Shown: positions 1 through 12,012 of the stretch, one piece after another
Numbering within the stretch: the stretch's first letter is position 1
Layout: each line of letters starts with the position of its first letter
Notes under the pieces: model-generated
Seen by the model: only the letters and a program-made list of their open reading frames with translations
What the model was told of the DNA's origin: nothing
Database searches by the model: none
Source of the DNA: Basidiobolus meristosporus CBS 931.73
Lineage: Eukaryota; Basidiobolomycota; Basidiobolomycetes; Basidiobolales; Basidiobolaceae
Length of the DNA stretch: 64,000 bases
Assembly: GCA_002104905.1 (NCBI GenBank)
Contig: MCFE01000108.1
Span: 104,835 to 168,834, forward strand
Direction of reading: 5' to 3'
Translations under genes and position numbers: made by a program

Positions 1-2861
1 TAATTACTTCTTTGAAGTTGATTGAATGTACATTTTCTTCTTGATTGATCAATACAGTATCAGATAATACCATAGGTTGTTTGGTGGCTACTGTTAGAGT
101 GCCTGTACTGACTTGGATAGATGCTGCTTCAGCTTCATAGACAGCCAATTACAAGTTTCAACAATGGAAGCACTGCTGCATATATACTGCTATGTCTGAC
201 AGTTGAGCTAAGGTTTCATGACTCCTCTGAGCTTGCTGGCCTGGAAGCTTCATACAAGTGGCTCCATGGAGCATATATGCATTGCCAGATAGTCCAAATA
301 TAGCCTACATTAATTTTGGCTCCATTAAGAAGTATCCTAATTTGCAGTAGTAGTATTTTGTCAATTTTTTCTTCTTTTTCTTTTTTGGCTGGTGACTCAG
401 GGAAAACTCCTTTGATGGGATGACTCTGGACTTCCTTGCTTGTAGGACTATGTTGTATCCAAGTAGAGAAATACTCCTGACATTATTGGTACAGAATATT
501 TGACTACCTGTGAGTGAGCTAATCAAAACTTGTATATGCTTAGATCAACCATTACCTCTTGAAGAGCTGACCAGATTTGATCAAATAAGCTCCATTTGAG
601 ATCTAGTTTCATCAGTACAATAATATTGTACTTCAGCTGGGCAGTATTCTCAGTAGTAGAGCTTGATGGTGATGTGATCAATTGCGATGTTTCAGAACTG
701 ACCCAAAGAAACTGCATATCCCCAATTTTAATCTCCTACAGCATTAAATGATATATATAATAACACATATAGAGTACTGTGGTAATGGAAAGTATTCCAT
801 TACTACAATATCTCAAAACCAATAGTGCACTCATTTCTTTATTTTGCTTTTGCTGTTGTAACACACAGGTGAAAGATCAAGAATTTGCCGCTTTGAAGGG
901 CAAGTACTCCAGACCCTGACAAGCAATTCACCCAGGAGTATTATGTCATACAGAACACAAAGTAGCCAGCACATGATTCAAATTGCTGCTCATTTGGAGC
1001 AGTATTTGAGGAGTTATGTCCAAAAGAGTCCAATTATTATATATACTAGGTCTCTATTGCTAAGATTACTATAATGACTTTGATTGCGTGTAACTTTTGA
1101 ACCAGCCAATCAAATCACATGAAATCTTGACAGGCCCTGCGCCTATGTCCAATCTACGCTACTGCAAAAGTTTAGCTTTGTATCACATGTATTGCTTGCA
1201 CAATTGCTCAAAAACTTTGATCCTTCAGAAATTTCATATATATGACTTCCCCAGCTGAAAAATAAAGGAGAGCCTCTCTTTCCAGAATCTCCACACTACA
1301 ATTACCAGTTTAAAGGTTATAAGACTTCCCCTGCATCACTTGCACCGTTGAGTATTCTGACTTTGATTGGTACTACTTCAGTAAAGAGACTGCAAAGCTC
1401 ACAAGAATCCAATCTAGGTTCTACAAGAAACTACTACTTCTCTGTTGGAAAAGTCTCCTCTAAGAAGCCCCTTTACCCTAAAGACACCCCTTTATGCACC
1501 CCTTTAGACACCTCCTTAGGTCTAAAGACCCCTCTAGAGACTTCTTCAACACACCCCTTTAGGTTAAAGGGGAGCTCATAATTTCCATATTAGGAAATAT
1601 TTTCTCACAAGGGAAAGCGCCTTCCAAATCAGGAAAATTTATTATAAAAGTAAATAAGCCCATTAGCCAACAGAAGGTCAGAACACTGCTGTTGAAGTGA
1701 GAAACACTGCTTATAGTATATTTTGAGCCTAAGATTGAGGATATTAGTGAAAGTTATATCTTCTATTGGTGTATCAAACTCCCAATAAACTTTTTCAGTA
1801 TTAGCATACTGGAAGTTGTTGTGTATTGTTGATTAGCCTCTACATTGTTGAACAAGCCCTAAACTAATCATAATACAACACAACAGTACCTTCTATCTTC
1901 TGAGTGCTCTTGGGTGTGTGCAGGCCAGCTTTTGATTAGTTGTGTACTCTTTTCAGCCTTGCTGTTAGTTGCTTTGCTCTTTTTGACTGTAGGTAGAGCT
2001 CACTTGCATTGATTTTGTTAAATTTGTATAAAACTCTCTCACACTGTTTGGATTCTAGAATAGAGTGATAGCATGTCTAAAAGCTCCTTTTTATCTCCTG
2101 ATATACTAGCTTCTGTATCAACACACTTGATATTTATTCCATTTTTCCAATCAATCATGCTTTACATATCCATGCTCAAGAAGGATATCTTATGGACTGT
2201 ATACTGGTAGGATTGTTATAATTCTGGAGATTTATTTGGGAGATCTTCTTCCATCATTAGCTAGTCCAAGATGGCAGCTAACAGCTCCAGTGCTTGCCTT
2301 CTCAGTCTTATTCTCAGTGGCAACAGATTTTGGTAGAATTCTACTCTGGCAATCACTGAATAGTGTTCTATTTTTCTGTATTTCAGGACAGTATCCTATC
2401 AAAAAGCTTACTTAACAGTCTATTAGGGTCATATGAATAGATGTATAAATGTTTTGCATTGAATTTCTAGACCTCATTTGCAGAAGTTACTCTGTTTTAC
2501 TCAGTCAGAGTAAAGTACTAACATTCCACACCCTATGAGGAATTACTGAGATGATCCTGTCCAAAGGCCATCCCAAAGTTAAAGTCCCATGACTAAGAGG
2601 TACTGATCATGTTGGGACACCATCCAGAGACCATTGAAAAATAATTGCACCCCATATTTCACAACAAACTTGGTCAAAACTTTTCATCACAACAATGTAC
2701 AAGTGGCTTTTGATTGGTTCCCTGCCAATTTGCTCACTTTCTGATCCTGGACACTCTATTGCCTCCTACAATTGTGTGAATTGATTGGCTATTGCCTCTT
2801 TCTCACACTCCTTACTTTCTGACTCAACTGTTTGTCTTACTTTTCATGCATATGAATTGAT
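1..2861. other. CpG-poor region without a recognisable gene
   Basis: The longest open frames here are under 80 codons, overlap each other on both strands and match no family I recognise. CpG dinucleotides are rare, as in the transposon-derived sequence that follows, so this is probably decayed repeat DNA. The one structured stretch is the CCCTTTA-rich segment listed separately. Confidence 0.6.
1436..1577. repeat. Degenerate ACCCCTTTA-rich low-complexity segment
   Basis: The motif CCCCTTTA recurs about four times with imperfect spacing, interleaved with its partial complement (CTAAAG, TTAAAGGGG), so short hairpins are possible. It resembles neither a clean minisatellite nor a true telomere repeat. 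I see no coding or regulatory role. Confidence 0.45.
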
Positions 2862-4938
2862 TTATTGCTGTTGAAGCTTTAGTTGTACCACAATTGCCAA
2901 TTGTATTGATCTATACAGGTCTCCATACCCTACACTAACATTATGCCCAACCCCATACTCAACAAGTAATTCCATTAAAATCCACCACTCAATAAGTATT
3001 TCTGCTGTAACGCTCTGGTTCCACAACTTTGGCAGGAACTCAATGGCTTTATGCCACTGTTCATTCACCGGTTCCCACACATCCTGGTTTTCAGCCAGCA
3101 CTGCAAGGTCTAACTCCTCATCTGCCAGATTTTGCAATAAATCCGTGCAATATTCCAGTGCATTTTCTTGAGCACTGCTCTTGAAGATGTGCTGCAACAT
3201 CTGGTTGTGCCTATCAATGTTCCAAGCTCCACTGAAGGCATTGTGATAGTCTTTTGAGCTCTTGATGTTGTAGCCTTGTCTGTCAGTGGGACCTCCACCT
3301 TGTCAACAATGGAGGCTGTGGAAGCTGCGGAGGCTGTGGTAGATAAATTGCCTTTTTCAGTAAACTCATCTACCATGCTGGAATGTAGCTCAACTGGCTG
3401 TGCTTCCGATTCTTGTGAAAACAGCATATTTCTTGTTGGTAATTCTTCTTGGCTATGATGGGTTTCAGTCTGTTCCTTGCTTGCCACGTAAATTGGCCAG
3501 AACTGCAGTCTTTTTTGCACGCCTCCCTGTTTCAGGCTTGGGTAGACATTTTTCCCTTTACCTTTTCCTTTATCACTACTGAGTGTCTCACTGCTACTTT
3601 GTCTGAGTGCTACTTGTAAAAAACTACACTTTCTCCTGGATAAATTCTGCTTTGATGCATCTGTTTTGGCCTGCCTGTCCCTTGCAGGCACTCTTCTGGC
3701 AACCTGATGTTTCTTTTCTGCTTGTTTTGAGCTCTCAACTGTAGTTGTGACAGGCTCCTGTAAAAGAGGCTGGTTTCTATCACTGCAAGGTCCTTCACTG
3801 CTACTTTGACTGGGTGCTTCTTGAGTGGCACTATGCTTTTTCCTTGATAAATGTTGTGCTGGTGCATCCATGTCTGCCTGCTTGTCCCTAATTGGCACTC
3901 TCCCAGCTGTCTGATGTCTCTTTGACACTTGTCTGGAGCTTTTGGCCCTGCTTGTAACAAGCTCTTGAGGAAGCAGCTGGTTTTTAGCCATGGCACCCAT
4001 GCTCTTCTGCCTTTGATAGCTACTGCTATTCTCAAGATACTTTCTTTGCATACCAAGGCTGGCCCAAAATCTGTTTGCCTGTTTGAAACCAGGATAATGC
4101 TCATGGAAAAAGTCAGTGCATTCTACTTGGCCTTGAGTTCCTAATGTTACCATGGTATGCTGGCCTTAAGGTGATGGCGTGCTAGACTTCTGACAGCCTC
4201 TTGTATATTAGCCCACTCTTCATTATTGCACTAAACAGCTTCATGGATCTTCAATGTTTTTTGATCTTTATGCTTTGGTGTAAACACCACATTGTCTCCC
4301 TCCCATGCTATGCTAGATTTTTCTGTGGGCTTTATCTTTGGGCACTGTGGTTGCGCTTCAAAGACTGTATGTTGTTCCTCTGCTGCTACATTGGGAAATG
4401 GCTCAATTCTTGGCTGTGACATTGACCTACTGGAGTACCCTCTTTGCAGCAAAGATACTGCTTTCTCTACCTGGGATATTGATTGCTCTACATGTATTAT
4501 CTGCTCATCCTGTTTCTGGACTATTTTCTGATTTCTCTGGGCCATTGCATCTATCCTATCTGCCACTGCACCTAATTGCTTCATTAATGCTTTGGTATGA
4601 GCTGACAACAGACTTGCTAATATGGGAGGTGGTGATGTTATCATGGCCACTTGCTGATCTTCAACTGAGGGTACTATGCTTGCTACATTCCCATCTGCCT
4701 GAGCATAATGGTCAGCTTGTGGCTTCACAGAGGTTCTCAATTGCCTACTTGACTGAGAGCCTGAGGAGTCTGCATTGTTACCTTCAATGGGCACACTGTC
4801 CACAGGGCCTGTTTTGGATGTAGCCCTGCTTGTTGCACTGAATGTCAAAGCAAGCTGTTGTCCAACCATTCTTCTGTTGCCATCAGCAGCAGGGTTTGGT
4901 TGAGAACCAGACAACTTTGCTTTATTTTTTGGTTGCAT
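2862..4938 (-). pseudogene. Unknown coiled-coil/repeat ORF, broken, divergent from the tnp2 transposase
   Basis: Three open frames follow one another on this strand: 235 codons (4,938-4,231), 347 codons (4,153-3,110) and 112 codons (3,200-2,862). Coding-like sequence continues past the stop at about 4,231 and shifts frame near 4,150 and again near 3,200. This suggests one original protein of roughly 650-700 residues broken by a stop and frameshifts, or spliced by introns I cannot place. The first part has a Gln/Glu-rich stretch of likely coiled coil. The second part carries two tandem 69-residue repeats (3,569-3,982). I do not recognise the family. It is transcribed away from the tnp2 transposase starting about 220 bp to the right. 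A relative of its first part occurs at 42,471-42,830, so it belongs to a repeated element and may be a second transposon-encoded protein. Confidence 0.55.
3569..3982 (-). repeat. Two tandem 69-codon repeats within the unknown ORF
   Basis: Each unit begins with NQ(L/P)L.QE.VT and runs through a basic (V)(P)xRD(K/R)QA segment to an SRxK and a QSSSE motif, ending near SD(R/K). The two units are in the same frame with no gap between them. Similarity is seen at protein level, so the duplication is older than the recent decay of the locus. Confidence 0.75.
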
Positions 4939-5159
4939 ATAAATGGAAGTGAGTCATGCCAAAGTGGAAATAGTGCTACATACACATATGTATGGGGTAC
5001 CACAACTTTATTTTTAATGCTTACTATGGCAGGTCTGCATTAAATCTTACATTCATGTAGGTGCAATGTCTCAAATACAAGACTGTCTTAAGTTCACATG
5101 AGTACTGACCAAAAATGATATAATAGTGTTACATTGCTGAAGGTCAAACTGTTTGCCCC
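4939..5159. promoter_or_regulatory. Shared intergenic region between divergent transposon ORFs
   Basis: This 220-bp interval separates the minus-strand unknown ORF from the plus-strand tnp2 zinc-finger exon, so it should hold both promoters if the two belong to one element. The half next to the unknown ORF is conserved in the copy at about 42,392-42,470 (shared TGTGGTAC and CACTATTTCC), which supports it being part of the mobile unit. Confidence 0.4.
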
Positions 5160-6842
5160 ATGAACAAGACTACTTTGGCTCAACACTGTAAGAGAAGAGA
5201 AAAAACACAATGTGGCTATTGTGGCAAGCCTCTCAGCCATGAAGCATGCAGACAGCATAGGAAGTATTACAAGGATCATGGCCAGTGTTTTGCCACCTAA
5301 GTCATATTTGACCATTCATTGGTCACTACTGTACCAACATTATCTTGCCAGCCAGTTGATACTTTTATATTGGAACCTGGCTGTCTTTGTCACCTTGCAC
5401 AAACTGAGTCAGGTGAGTGTGTGACGCCTTTAGGCTTACCTCAGCCTTCTGAGCATGGCCGGCAGAGTGATAGCTCTGACAAAGAAGGTTCACTGATGGA
5501 TTTTGTGCCTATCTCCACTTACAACAGTACCATATATGAGCCCAGTCAAGTCCCATATGCAATGTGACAACACCCATTGAATCAAATGCCAAGGATACTA
5601 TATGGTGCCAAGTGAGTCCAGTAGTTCATCTACTGGTGAATGATATATTGTTGTGGCAGGAGAAGTGGCATATTTCCACTAATATCAGTAATGGGGCTTT
5701 GAGAATTTATTACTGTTTCTTGCCAAAATCATACCAGGATGCAACTCACCATGTACATGGTACAAGAGGACAACCATCATGTGGCTGGCAACACATGATC
5801 CAGAGACTGCCCTGATTCCAGCATGTGTCAACAGCTGCATGGCACTCACATCCAAAAATGCTACCATTGGAACATGTCCAAATTGTCAGGAATCCATCAC
5901 CATTGTGGGAAAACATTGTTAACACTCCAGATATATTCCCATCATTTCCTGTCTGAGGAAGCTGATGCGGTCCAACAAATATTGCAAAGCTATACAGTAC
6001 TGCACTCAGTATCAATCAAGTGCAAACATATCTGATATATTCAGTGGCAAACATTACAAACAGCTAAGAAGCAAGGGCTACTTTGAAGGTATATATGACA
6101 TGCCTTTGCTTTAGAACTTGATGGATTCTCATTAAACAAGTACTCTACCAGCAAATCCTGCTGGCCACTGGTTCTCATCAATCTGAGTCTGCTGCCCATC
6201 TTATGGTATCAGAGCAATAAACCAATGGTAGTATAACTGGTATCTGGGCCTAAATCACCGTCCAATCAGGATAGCTACCTGTATCCATTGCTGGATAAAT
6301 TTTGTATGCTTTCCAGAGGGAAAATGGTAAGTGGCCATCATGTAAAAGTGCATATTACTATCTGCACTGGAGATACCCCAGCCATCAGCAAGATAGCAGG
6401 TTTTTCTGGGTACAATGGACGGTATTGCTGCTGAATGTGTGAGATCCAGGGGATATACTCCATAGCTCACACACATTAACATTACCCAAACACCAGCACT
6501 AAGAACACCATCTTTCCACAGAGTGAATGTGCAGAAGTAAGCATGCAATTGCAGCAAAATTGGCACGCTATAAGCCATTGGCCAGAATATGGAATCAATT
6601 GGAAGTTGGAGATACTCAAGATTGAGGGTATCAGTGGGAGCAAAAGCTTTCTACTGGGAGCAATGCATTTGCTTTTCAACAATATCCCTATACTGATGGC
6701 TAAGTTGGTCATGGGGCATTTCAAGCTTAATGAGCCCTTTGAGATACCAGAGAAATTTGGAAGAATTGGCAAGATATTACAGAGTATCCACTACCCTAAG
6801 TACTTCTCATGGGCTCCAATTAATATCCATATGCATATGTGA
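5160..6842 (+). pseudogene. Decayed tnp2/CACTA (EnSpm)-type transposase
   Basis: A 46-codon opening frame (5,160-5,300) holds a Cys-x2-Cys zinc-finger-like segment (CGYCGKPLSHEACRQH). An acidic segment follows in another frame (5,319-5,567). About 5,700-5,915 reads as a conserved block ending ACVNSCMAL...CPNC, and 6,020-6,440 contains ISDIFSGKHY, LDGFSLNKYS, WPLVLINLSLLP, SGPKSPSNQDSYLYPLL and TGDTPAISKIAGFSGYNG. These correspond in order to the cysteine block, the first catalytic-Asp region (DGF), the PGPKKP-DSFLWP segment and the GDIPA block of fungal tnp2 transposases (PF02992). The block at 6,543-6,842 includes a degenerate MHL...NI motif. Stops and frameshifts break it repeatedly, so it cannot make an active enzyme. 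I did not find terminal inverted repeats. Confidence 0.75.
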
Positions 6843-6956
6843 CAATACAAATGCAAAGACTGGATGAGCTGGATATGTATTTATTCAGGAGGTGTTCTGA
6901 AGCCATTCCTACCAAGAGTACATTGTAAGCATTGGGCAAGCTTGGGGCTCATAGCC

Positions 6957-8683
6957 TGTTGCAATACTCTGAGGAGTATTGGTAGTGATGTGGAGAACTA
7001 GAGGCTTCACATGATATTCACTTATGGATTTATTGAGCACAAATATTGTGTTTATGGTTTTAATAGAATATACTAGAAGATACATCAAATCTGTTAAGGA
7101 GGCTCCCAAGAATACATGTGCAAGGTTGGGGTTCTCTTAGACAACTTTGGGAAAGGTCATAATCCAGGTACCAGATAACTTGGTGAAAGTATTCTATGCA
7201 AATCCTGGCAAGAAATTTGGTCAGGACAGAATGCTAATCACTGAATAAGACTTCAGTGACTAATTGGTATGGATATATAGGTGACAGACTAATAAATACT
7301 ACAATTTGGACTATTTATGGAAATTTCATGATATTGGTACTTAATATGTTGGTAAGAATACTCAACTATCTGCCATCAAGGAATTTGATCAGATTCTCCA
7401 ATATTTGTAGGTAATGAAGTGACTAAGTTAGGTGATTTTTTATGCTCAATTACAAATGTTAGTATGATCTCAATTAACCAAATACCCATATTGACTAATC
7501 GTAATCTTGATCCAAGGTATTCAAATTGTATCTAGCTAATGATATGGCTAATATATCTGCAAGCATCTCATTTGCAGGATAGTAGACCAAGTTGACTAAG
7601 TCTTTCTATACAGCTTCTCATAGGAAATGAAATACTTTATATATGTGCAGAGCTCTAGTATGCAAAGCTCACTTTCTACCAATTTGCTTGCATCCTTAAT
7701 ATCATGATATAAAGTAGCCAGAGCATCTTGCCATACCCCCAAGTCTTTAAACAGCTTTCATAACCTCATTGCTTCTTTTTTAGCCTCTTAGACTGCCATA
7801 TACTCTGTCTGACAGGTGGTAAATACCAGAGTTGACTACTCTCTTGAGTTCCATGATATTGCATCTTTACAATGCCTAGAGAAAAAGAATAACAAATGGA
7901 CAGAACAAAATCTTGATATTTTCAGTTGAATTTCAAGTTTCTCAATCCTTACAGCTCTCAATAACTCAAGTACTAGCATTTGAGAAGACAAACAGACATA
8001 TTCTCAAGGAAGAATTTAGCAAAACTAGCCTTTGTGCATGACTTGGCAATTAGCCAACCATTAATTCAATCAAAATCAGCAATTGAATATTTGAACAAGA
8101 AGAATCAGCTGAATACCAACAGAATATCACCAGAATACAAGCTGAAAATCACATTTTTCTCATGCTTGAGATTTTTCATAGTGAGTAAACCAGAGTGTAT
8201 CCTGTGGTGGAACTTTTATTTTTAGATTACATCACAAATCAGCAGCAAAGTATTCCACAAGAAAATGTTTTGAGACCTCTTTGGCAATCATTAAGCAGAT
8301 ATTAGCAGTTCCATTTTAATATCTGAGACTCTGCTTAACAGCTGCAATATCATTAGATCCATAGCTACAATTATGCTGACTGACAACTTATGCTCAATAT
8401 GAGATATTTAAGTGTGTTCCAAGTGTGGCTCACATTGATCTGCTGAATGTAGATTGGAGGGGACTATGGGCATTCAGATGGCACTAAACTCTCTTGATTT
8501 GGTAGAATTTTGAGCAAGCTGAGGCTTGTCTCCACTTGGGTAGCTGCTAGCTTAGATTCCTCCATTTAGCACTTCTGATATATATCTTAAATAAGCATAG
8601 ACTGGGATAGGGTATTTATCTAGGTACTTCTGGCTCTGGAGATCCGTATCCCAAAGTAATGAGTATCTTACAAGTCTTGATAC
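6957..8683 (-). mobile_element. Older Ty1/copia copy (LTR plus 3' coding part), truncated
   Basis: An LTR-like segment at 6,957-7,463 starts TGTTG and aligns throughout with the LTRs of the neighbouring copia, with extra sequence in the middle. From 7,464 to 8,683 the sequence parallels the RNase H and late RT part of that element (compare 7,480-7,620 with 9,040-9,200, and 8,460-8,660 with 9,700-9,910), but is full of stops. A roughly 310-bp segment at 7,882-8,193 with no counterpart interrupts it. The copy ends abruptly where the younger copia LTR begins at 8,684, and its remaining half does not reappear on the other side. Confidence 0.75.
7882..8193. repeat. Short dispersed repeat inserted in the older copia
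   Basis: This segment is absent from the equivalent place in the younger copia, where the sequence jumps directly to ATCCTGTGGTGGA. Related sequence occurs at about 36,940-37,150, 37,715-37,920 and 46,735-46,965. Shared words include CTCAATA.CTCA.GTACTAGC, GCTGAATACCA(A/G)CA and a terminal TTGAGA.TTTTCATAG. It encodes nothing, so it is most likely a MITE- or SINE-like non-autonomous element. Confidence 0.6.
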
Positions 8684-9032
8684 TGTTGTAAGAGTCTTGG
8701 AGATATTGGAAGTGATTGGGAGGACAAGTAGATTATGTGGTTTTCACTTCAAGATTTATTGAATGTAAAAGTAGTATTTATACTTTTACATGGTTTTGGC
8801 ATAACAAACATGTAGAATAGATTAAGGAAGATCCCAAGAGCATGTGTGCTAAGTTTGGGGCTGTTTGGATTGCATTGAGAATTCTCATGTTCTGGGTACC
8901 GGGTATTATGGTGAAAATATTTTAACTAAATCCCAACAAGGAACTTGGTCAGTACTCTCTAGGATTAGAAGGTAATGATCTAAGTGACTAAGTTAGAAGA
9001 ATATTTTGGTGGGATTACAAACTTTTACAACA
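8684..9032 (-). repeat. Copia 3' LTR
   Basis: About 349 bp, bounded by TG...CA with an 8-bp terminal inverted repeat. It lies immediately right of the truncated older copia, so this element inserted at or into that copy. Confidence 0.88.
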
Positions 9033-9621
9033 CTCCCACTCAGCTAAATGTTCATACTGACTAGTCCTAATTTTGACCCAAGATATTCAAGCTTATCTCT
9101 AGCTAATGGTTTGGTAAATATGTCTGCAATCATTTCATCTGTAGGACAATAAACTAAGCTAACTAAGCTCTTCTCTATAGCTTCATTTATGAAATGATGT
9201 CTAATATCTGTGTGCATAGTTCTAGCATGAAAAGTTGGATTTCTACCTCATTGTAAACATCTGTGATTATCTTGAAACAAAGTAATAGGCATATTTTGAC
9301 ATAGGCCTGAACCGGTAAAAAGCTTTCTTAAGCACATTTTTCTGTTGTAGCCTGACAGGCTGCCATGTACTCTGCCTCTGTGGCAGAAAGTGCTATGGTT
9401 GGCTGCTTTCTTGAATCTCATGAAATTGCTCCTTTACAGTAATGAAAGGTGGATCCTGTGGTGGATCTTCTGTCTTCTATATTTTGCCCACAATCAGCAT
9501 CAGAGTATCCCACAAGATCCTGTTCTGAATCCTTGTAGGTGTATCTTAAGCAAATATCAGCGGTTCCTTGTAGATATCTAAAAATCCACTTAACTGCTGC
9601 AATATGATCATATCCATAGTT

Positions 9622-10529
9622 CTAATTATGCTGGCTAACAACTCTCACGGGATATGAGATATCTGGACATGTTCCAAGCATAATATACATCACACTGCTG
9701 ATCCTAGATTGATAGGGAAAGTCAGTGCTTTCAGATGGCACCAAGCTCTCTTGATTTAGTTGAGTTTTGACCAAGTTAAGGTTTGTCTCCATTGGGGTAG
9801 CAGCTAGTTTACAGTCTTCTATTTGGTACTTCTTTAGTATATCTTGAATATACTTGGATTGGCTTAGGGTAATAGTCTGGGTACATCTGTCTATGGGGAA
9901 CTTAATCCCTAAGTAGTAACTGAGTTCTCCTAGATTGGACATCTTGAACACATTATATAGGCTGTATTTAGCCTCTTCCAATGTTACTAGGTTATTGGTG
10001 GCTATAATAAGATCATCCACATATAGAGCAAATAGAACTGGATTTGCTCTATCTGGCATATAATATATACTATGGTCAGCATTACTTCTTTTGAAACTTA
10101 AAGATTCAAATAAGAATATATCTTGCAATTCCAGGCTCTTGGTGATTGTTTGAGACCATATAGTGACTTTTTAAGCTTGCAGCCCCAATGGGAGTTATCT
10201 TGGTCAACAAGTCCATCAGGCTGGTCCATATACATGTCCTCATCAAGTTCTTTGTTTAAAAATGCAGTTTTTACATCCATTTGATGAATAAATGACTTGT
10301 ATTTGGCTGCAATAGCCAATATTAATCTGATGGAATTAAACTTGGCTACCAGTGCAAAGGTCTCAGTATATGTAAGTTCTTTTGTTTGAGAGTATCCATT
10401 GGCCACAAGTCTTGCTTTGTATCTTTCAACTTTACCATCAGCCTTGTATCTTGTCTTGAAGACCCATCTGCATCCAATTAATTTTTGGTTTATTGGTAAT
10501 TTGACCAAGTCCCAAGTTTGATTTTTCAT
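9622..10529 (-). pseudogene. Copia reverse transcriptase, two frames
   Basis: The first frame (10,529-10,098) carries the copia RT opening: KLIGCRWVFKTRYKADG, YKARLVANGYSQ, the motif A region QMDVKTAFLNKELDEDMYM and KKSLYGLKQSPRAW. The second frame (10,128-9,622) carries the catalytic YVDDLI motif and continues to YLGIKF and the start of RNase H. One frameshift at about 10,100-10,130 separates them. RNase H-like sequence runs on in damaged form to about 9,040. Confidence 0.92.
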
Positions 10530-11193
10530 CAGGGCCTAATGTTCCTCAGCCATTGCAGATCTCCAAAACTTTGTCTGAGGGCTATTTAGGGCCTCTTTTA
10601 CGGTCTGGGGTTAATCAATATGGACTGAATAGGCATAGGCTAAGTTTGTACCCTCATTGATATAATAATCTGGGCTATTTCTTGTCCAATTGGATATCCT
10701 GGCATTTGATACTGGAATGATCACTTTTGAAATATTCCTGGGCACTGATTCTGGCTGAACCATGGCTTTAGAGTCTGCAGGAGTGAAAGAACCTTCATTG
10801 TTTTGCTCCAAGTCAATCCTGACAATTGGTGGACTTGAAATCAGATTTTTGTCATCATCTGATATCATTTTTTGTGAAAATTCTAAATTTTCATCATACA
10901 ACACATCCCTGCATGCATTTTACCCTTTTTGGTTCAAATTTTGACTTATTTCTGGGCAGTTTCTTGCCATATGCTGTACACCTGAATATTCTTAGATGTT
11001 CTGCACTTAGTCTGTATCTATACCATACTTCAAATGGAGTAGAACCACAAAGTATTCTGATATAACTCCTACTTTTAAGATATACAGCAGTGGCAACTGA
11101 TTCTGCCCAAAAATCATAGGATAATATTTGATCATGGATCAGATATCATGCCATATCAATTATTGATCTGTTAGCACATTCTGCTACTCCAGT

Positions 11194-11949
11194 TTACTGA
11201 GCTTCTTCCTTTCTCTCCATGAAGTAGACCCATGTGTATCTTGTATAATAATCAATAAGTGTGACTAAAAACTTCATCCTGCCTAAGGATAAATTTTGCA
11301 TAAGTTCATACAGATCTGAGTGAATTAGATCTAATTTTTTCTTGGTTTTGATCAGCCCAGAGCTCTTGAACGGTTGTCTGGCTTGTTTCCCATATATGCA
11401 GGCTTCACAGTGCTCCAAATTAGCTGGAGGACCAATTTTTACTCTAGAAATTAGCTGATCTTTGCTCATCTTGCACAAATAATCAAAATTGATGTGCCCA
11501 AATCTCCTGTGCCAAAGCATTGGTGTTTCTTCATTTAAGTTACTTTTATTGGCTTCCAGATATGATGGAATATAAGTCAGCTTGTATAGATTCTGATCTC
11601 TGATACCCAAAGCAATATGGGCACCATTTTGATCAGTGCTCTTGCATCCAGAATTGTCAAAGCTGAAACTGAGTCCTTCTGCAGTGGCCTTGCTTACAGA
11701 TAGTAGGTTCTTGGCTATTTCAGGTACATAGAGTACTTCTTTAAAGGTCAGTGTATGGCTTCCTTCACTGCTCTGAAGGTTTACTTGGATAGTTCCTTTT
11801 CCCACTTCATCAAGTGATCTATCATCACCCATGAAAACCTTATTAATTGGAATTTCTTGATATTGAGTAAAAAGCTCTTTTTGGTGTGTAAAGTGTTGAG
11901 ATGCTCCAGAATTAATGTACCACATCTGAGAATCCCTATTTGTGGTCAT
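11194..11949 (-). pseudogene. Copia protease and integrase N-terminal half
   Basis: 251 codons are open. The protease motif reads WYINSGASQH where copia proteases have DSGAS, so the catalytic Asp is Asn. The GAG-pre-integrase zinc-binding segment follows (LWHRRFGHINFDYL ... CEAC), then the start of the integrase core (DLIHSDLYELM, VTLIDYYTRYTWVYF). The frame stops inside the core. The remaining integrase (11,190 to about 10,610) continues only in broken pieces. Confidence 0.88.
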
Positions 11950-12012
11950 ATTTAGTGCAGATATGAATAGTCTATCATCAGTTGTTGCAGCATTTCCATA
12001 TTCAGGCTTCTT

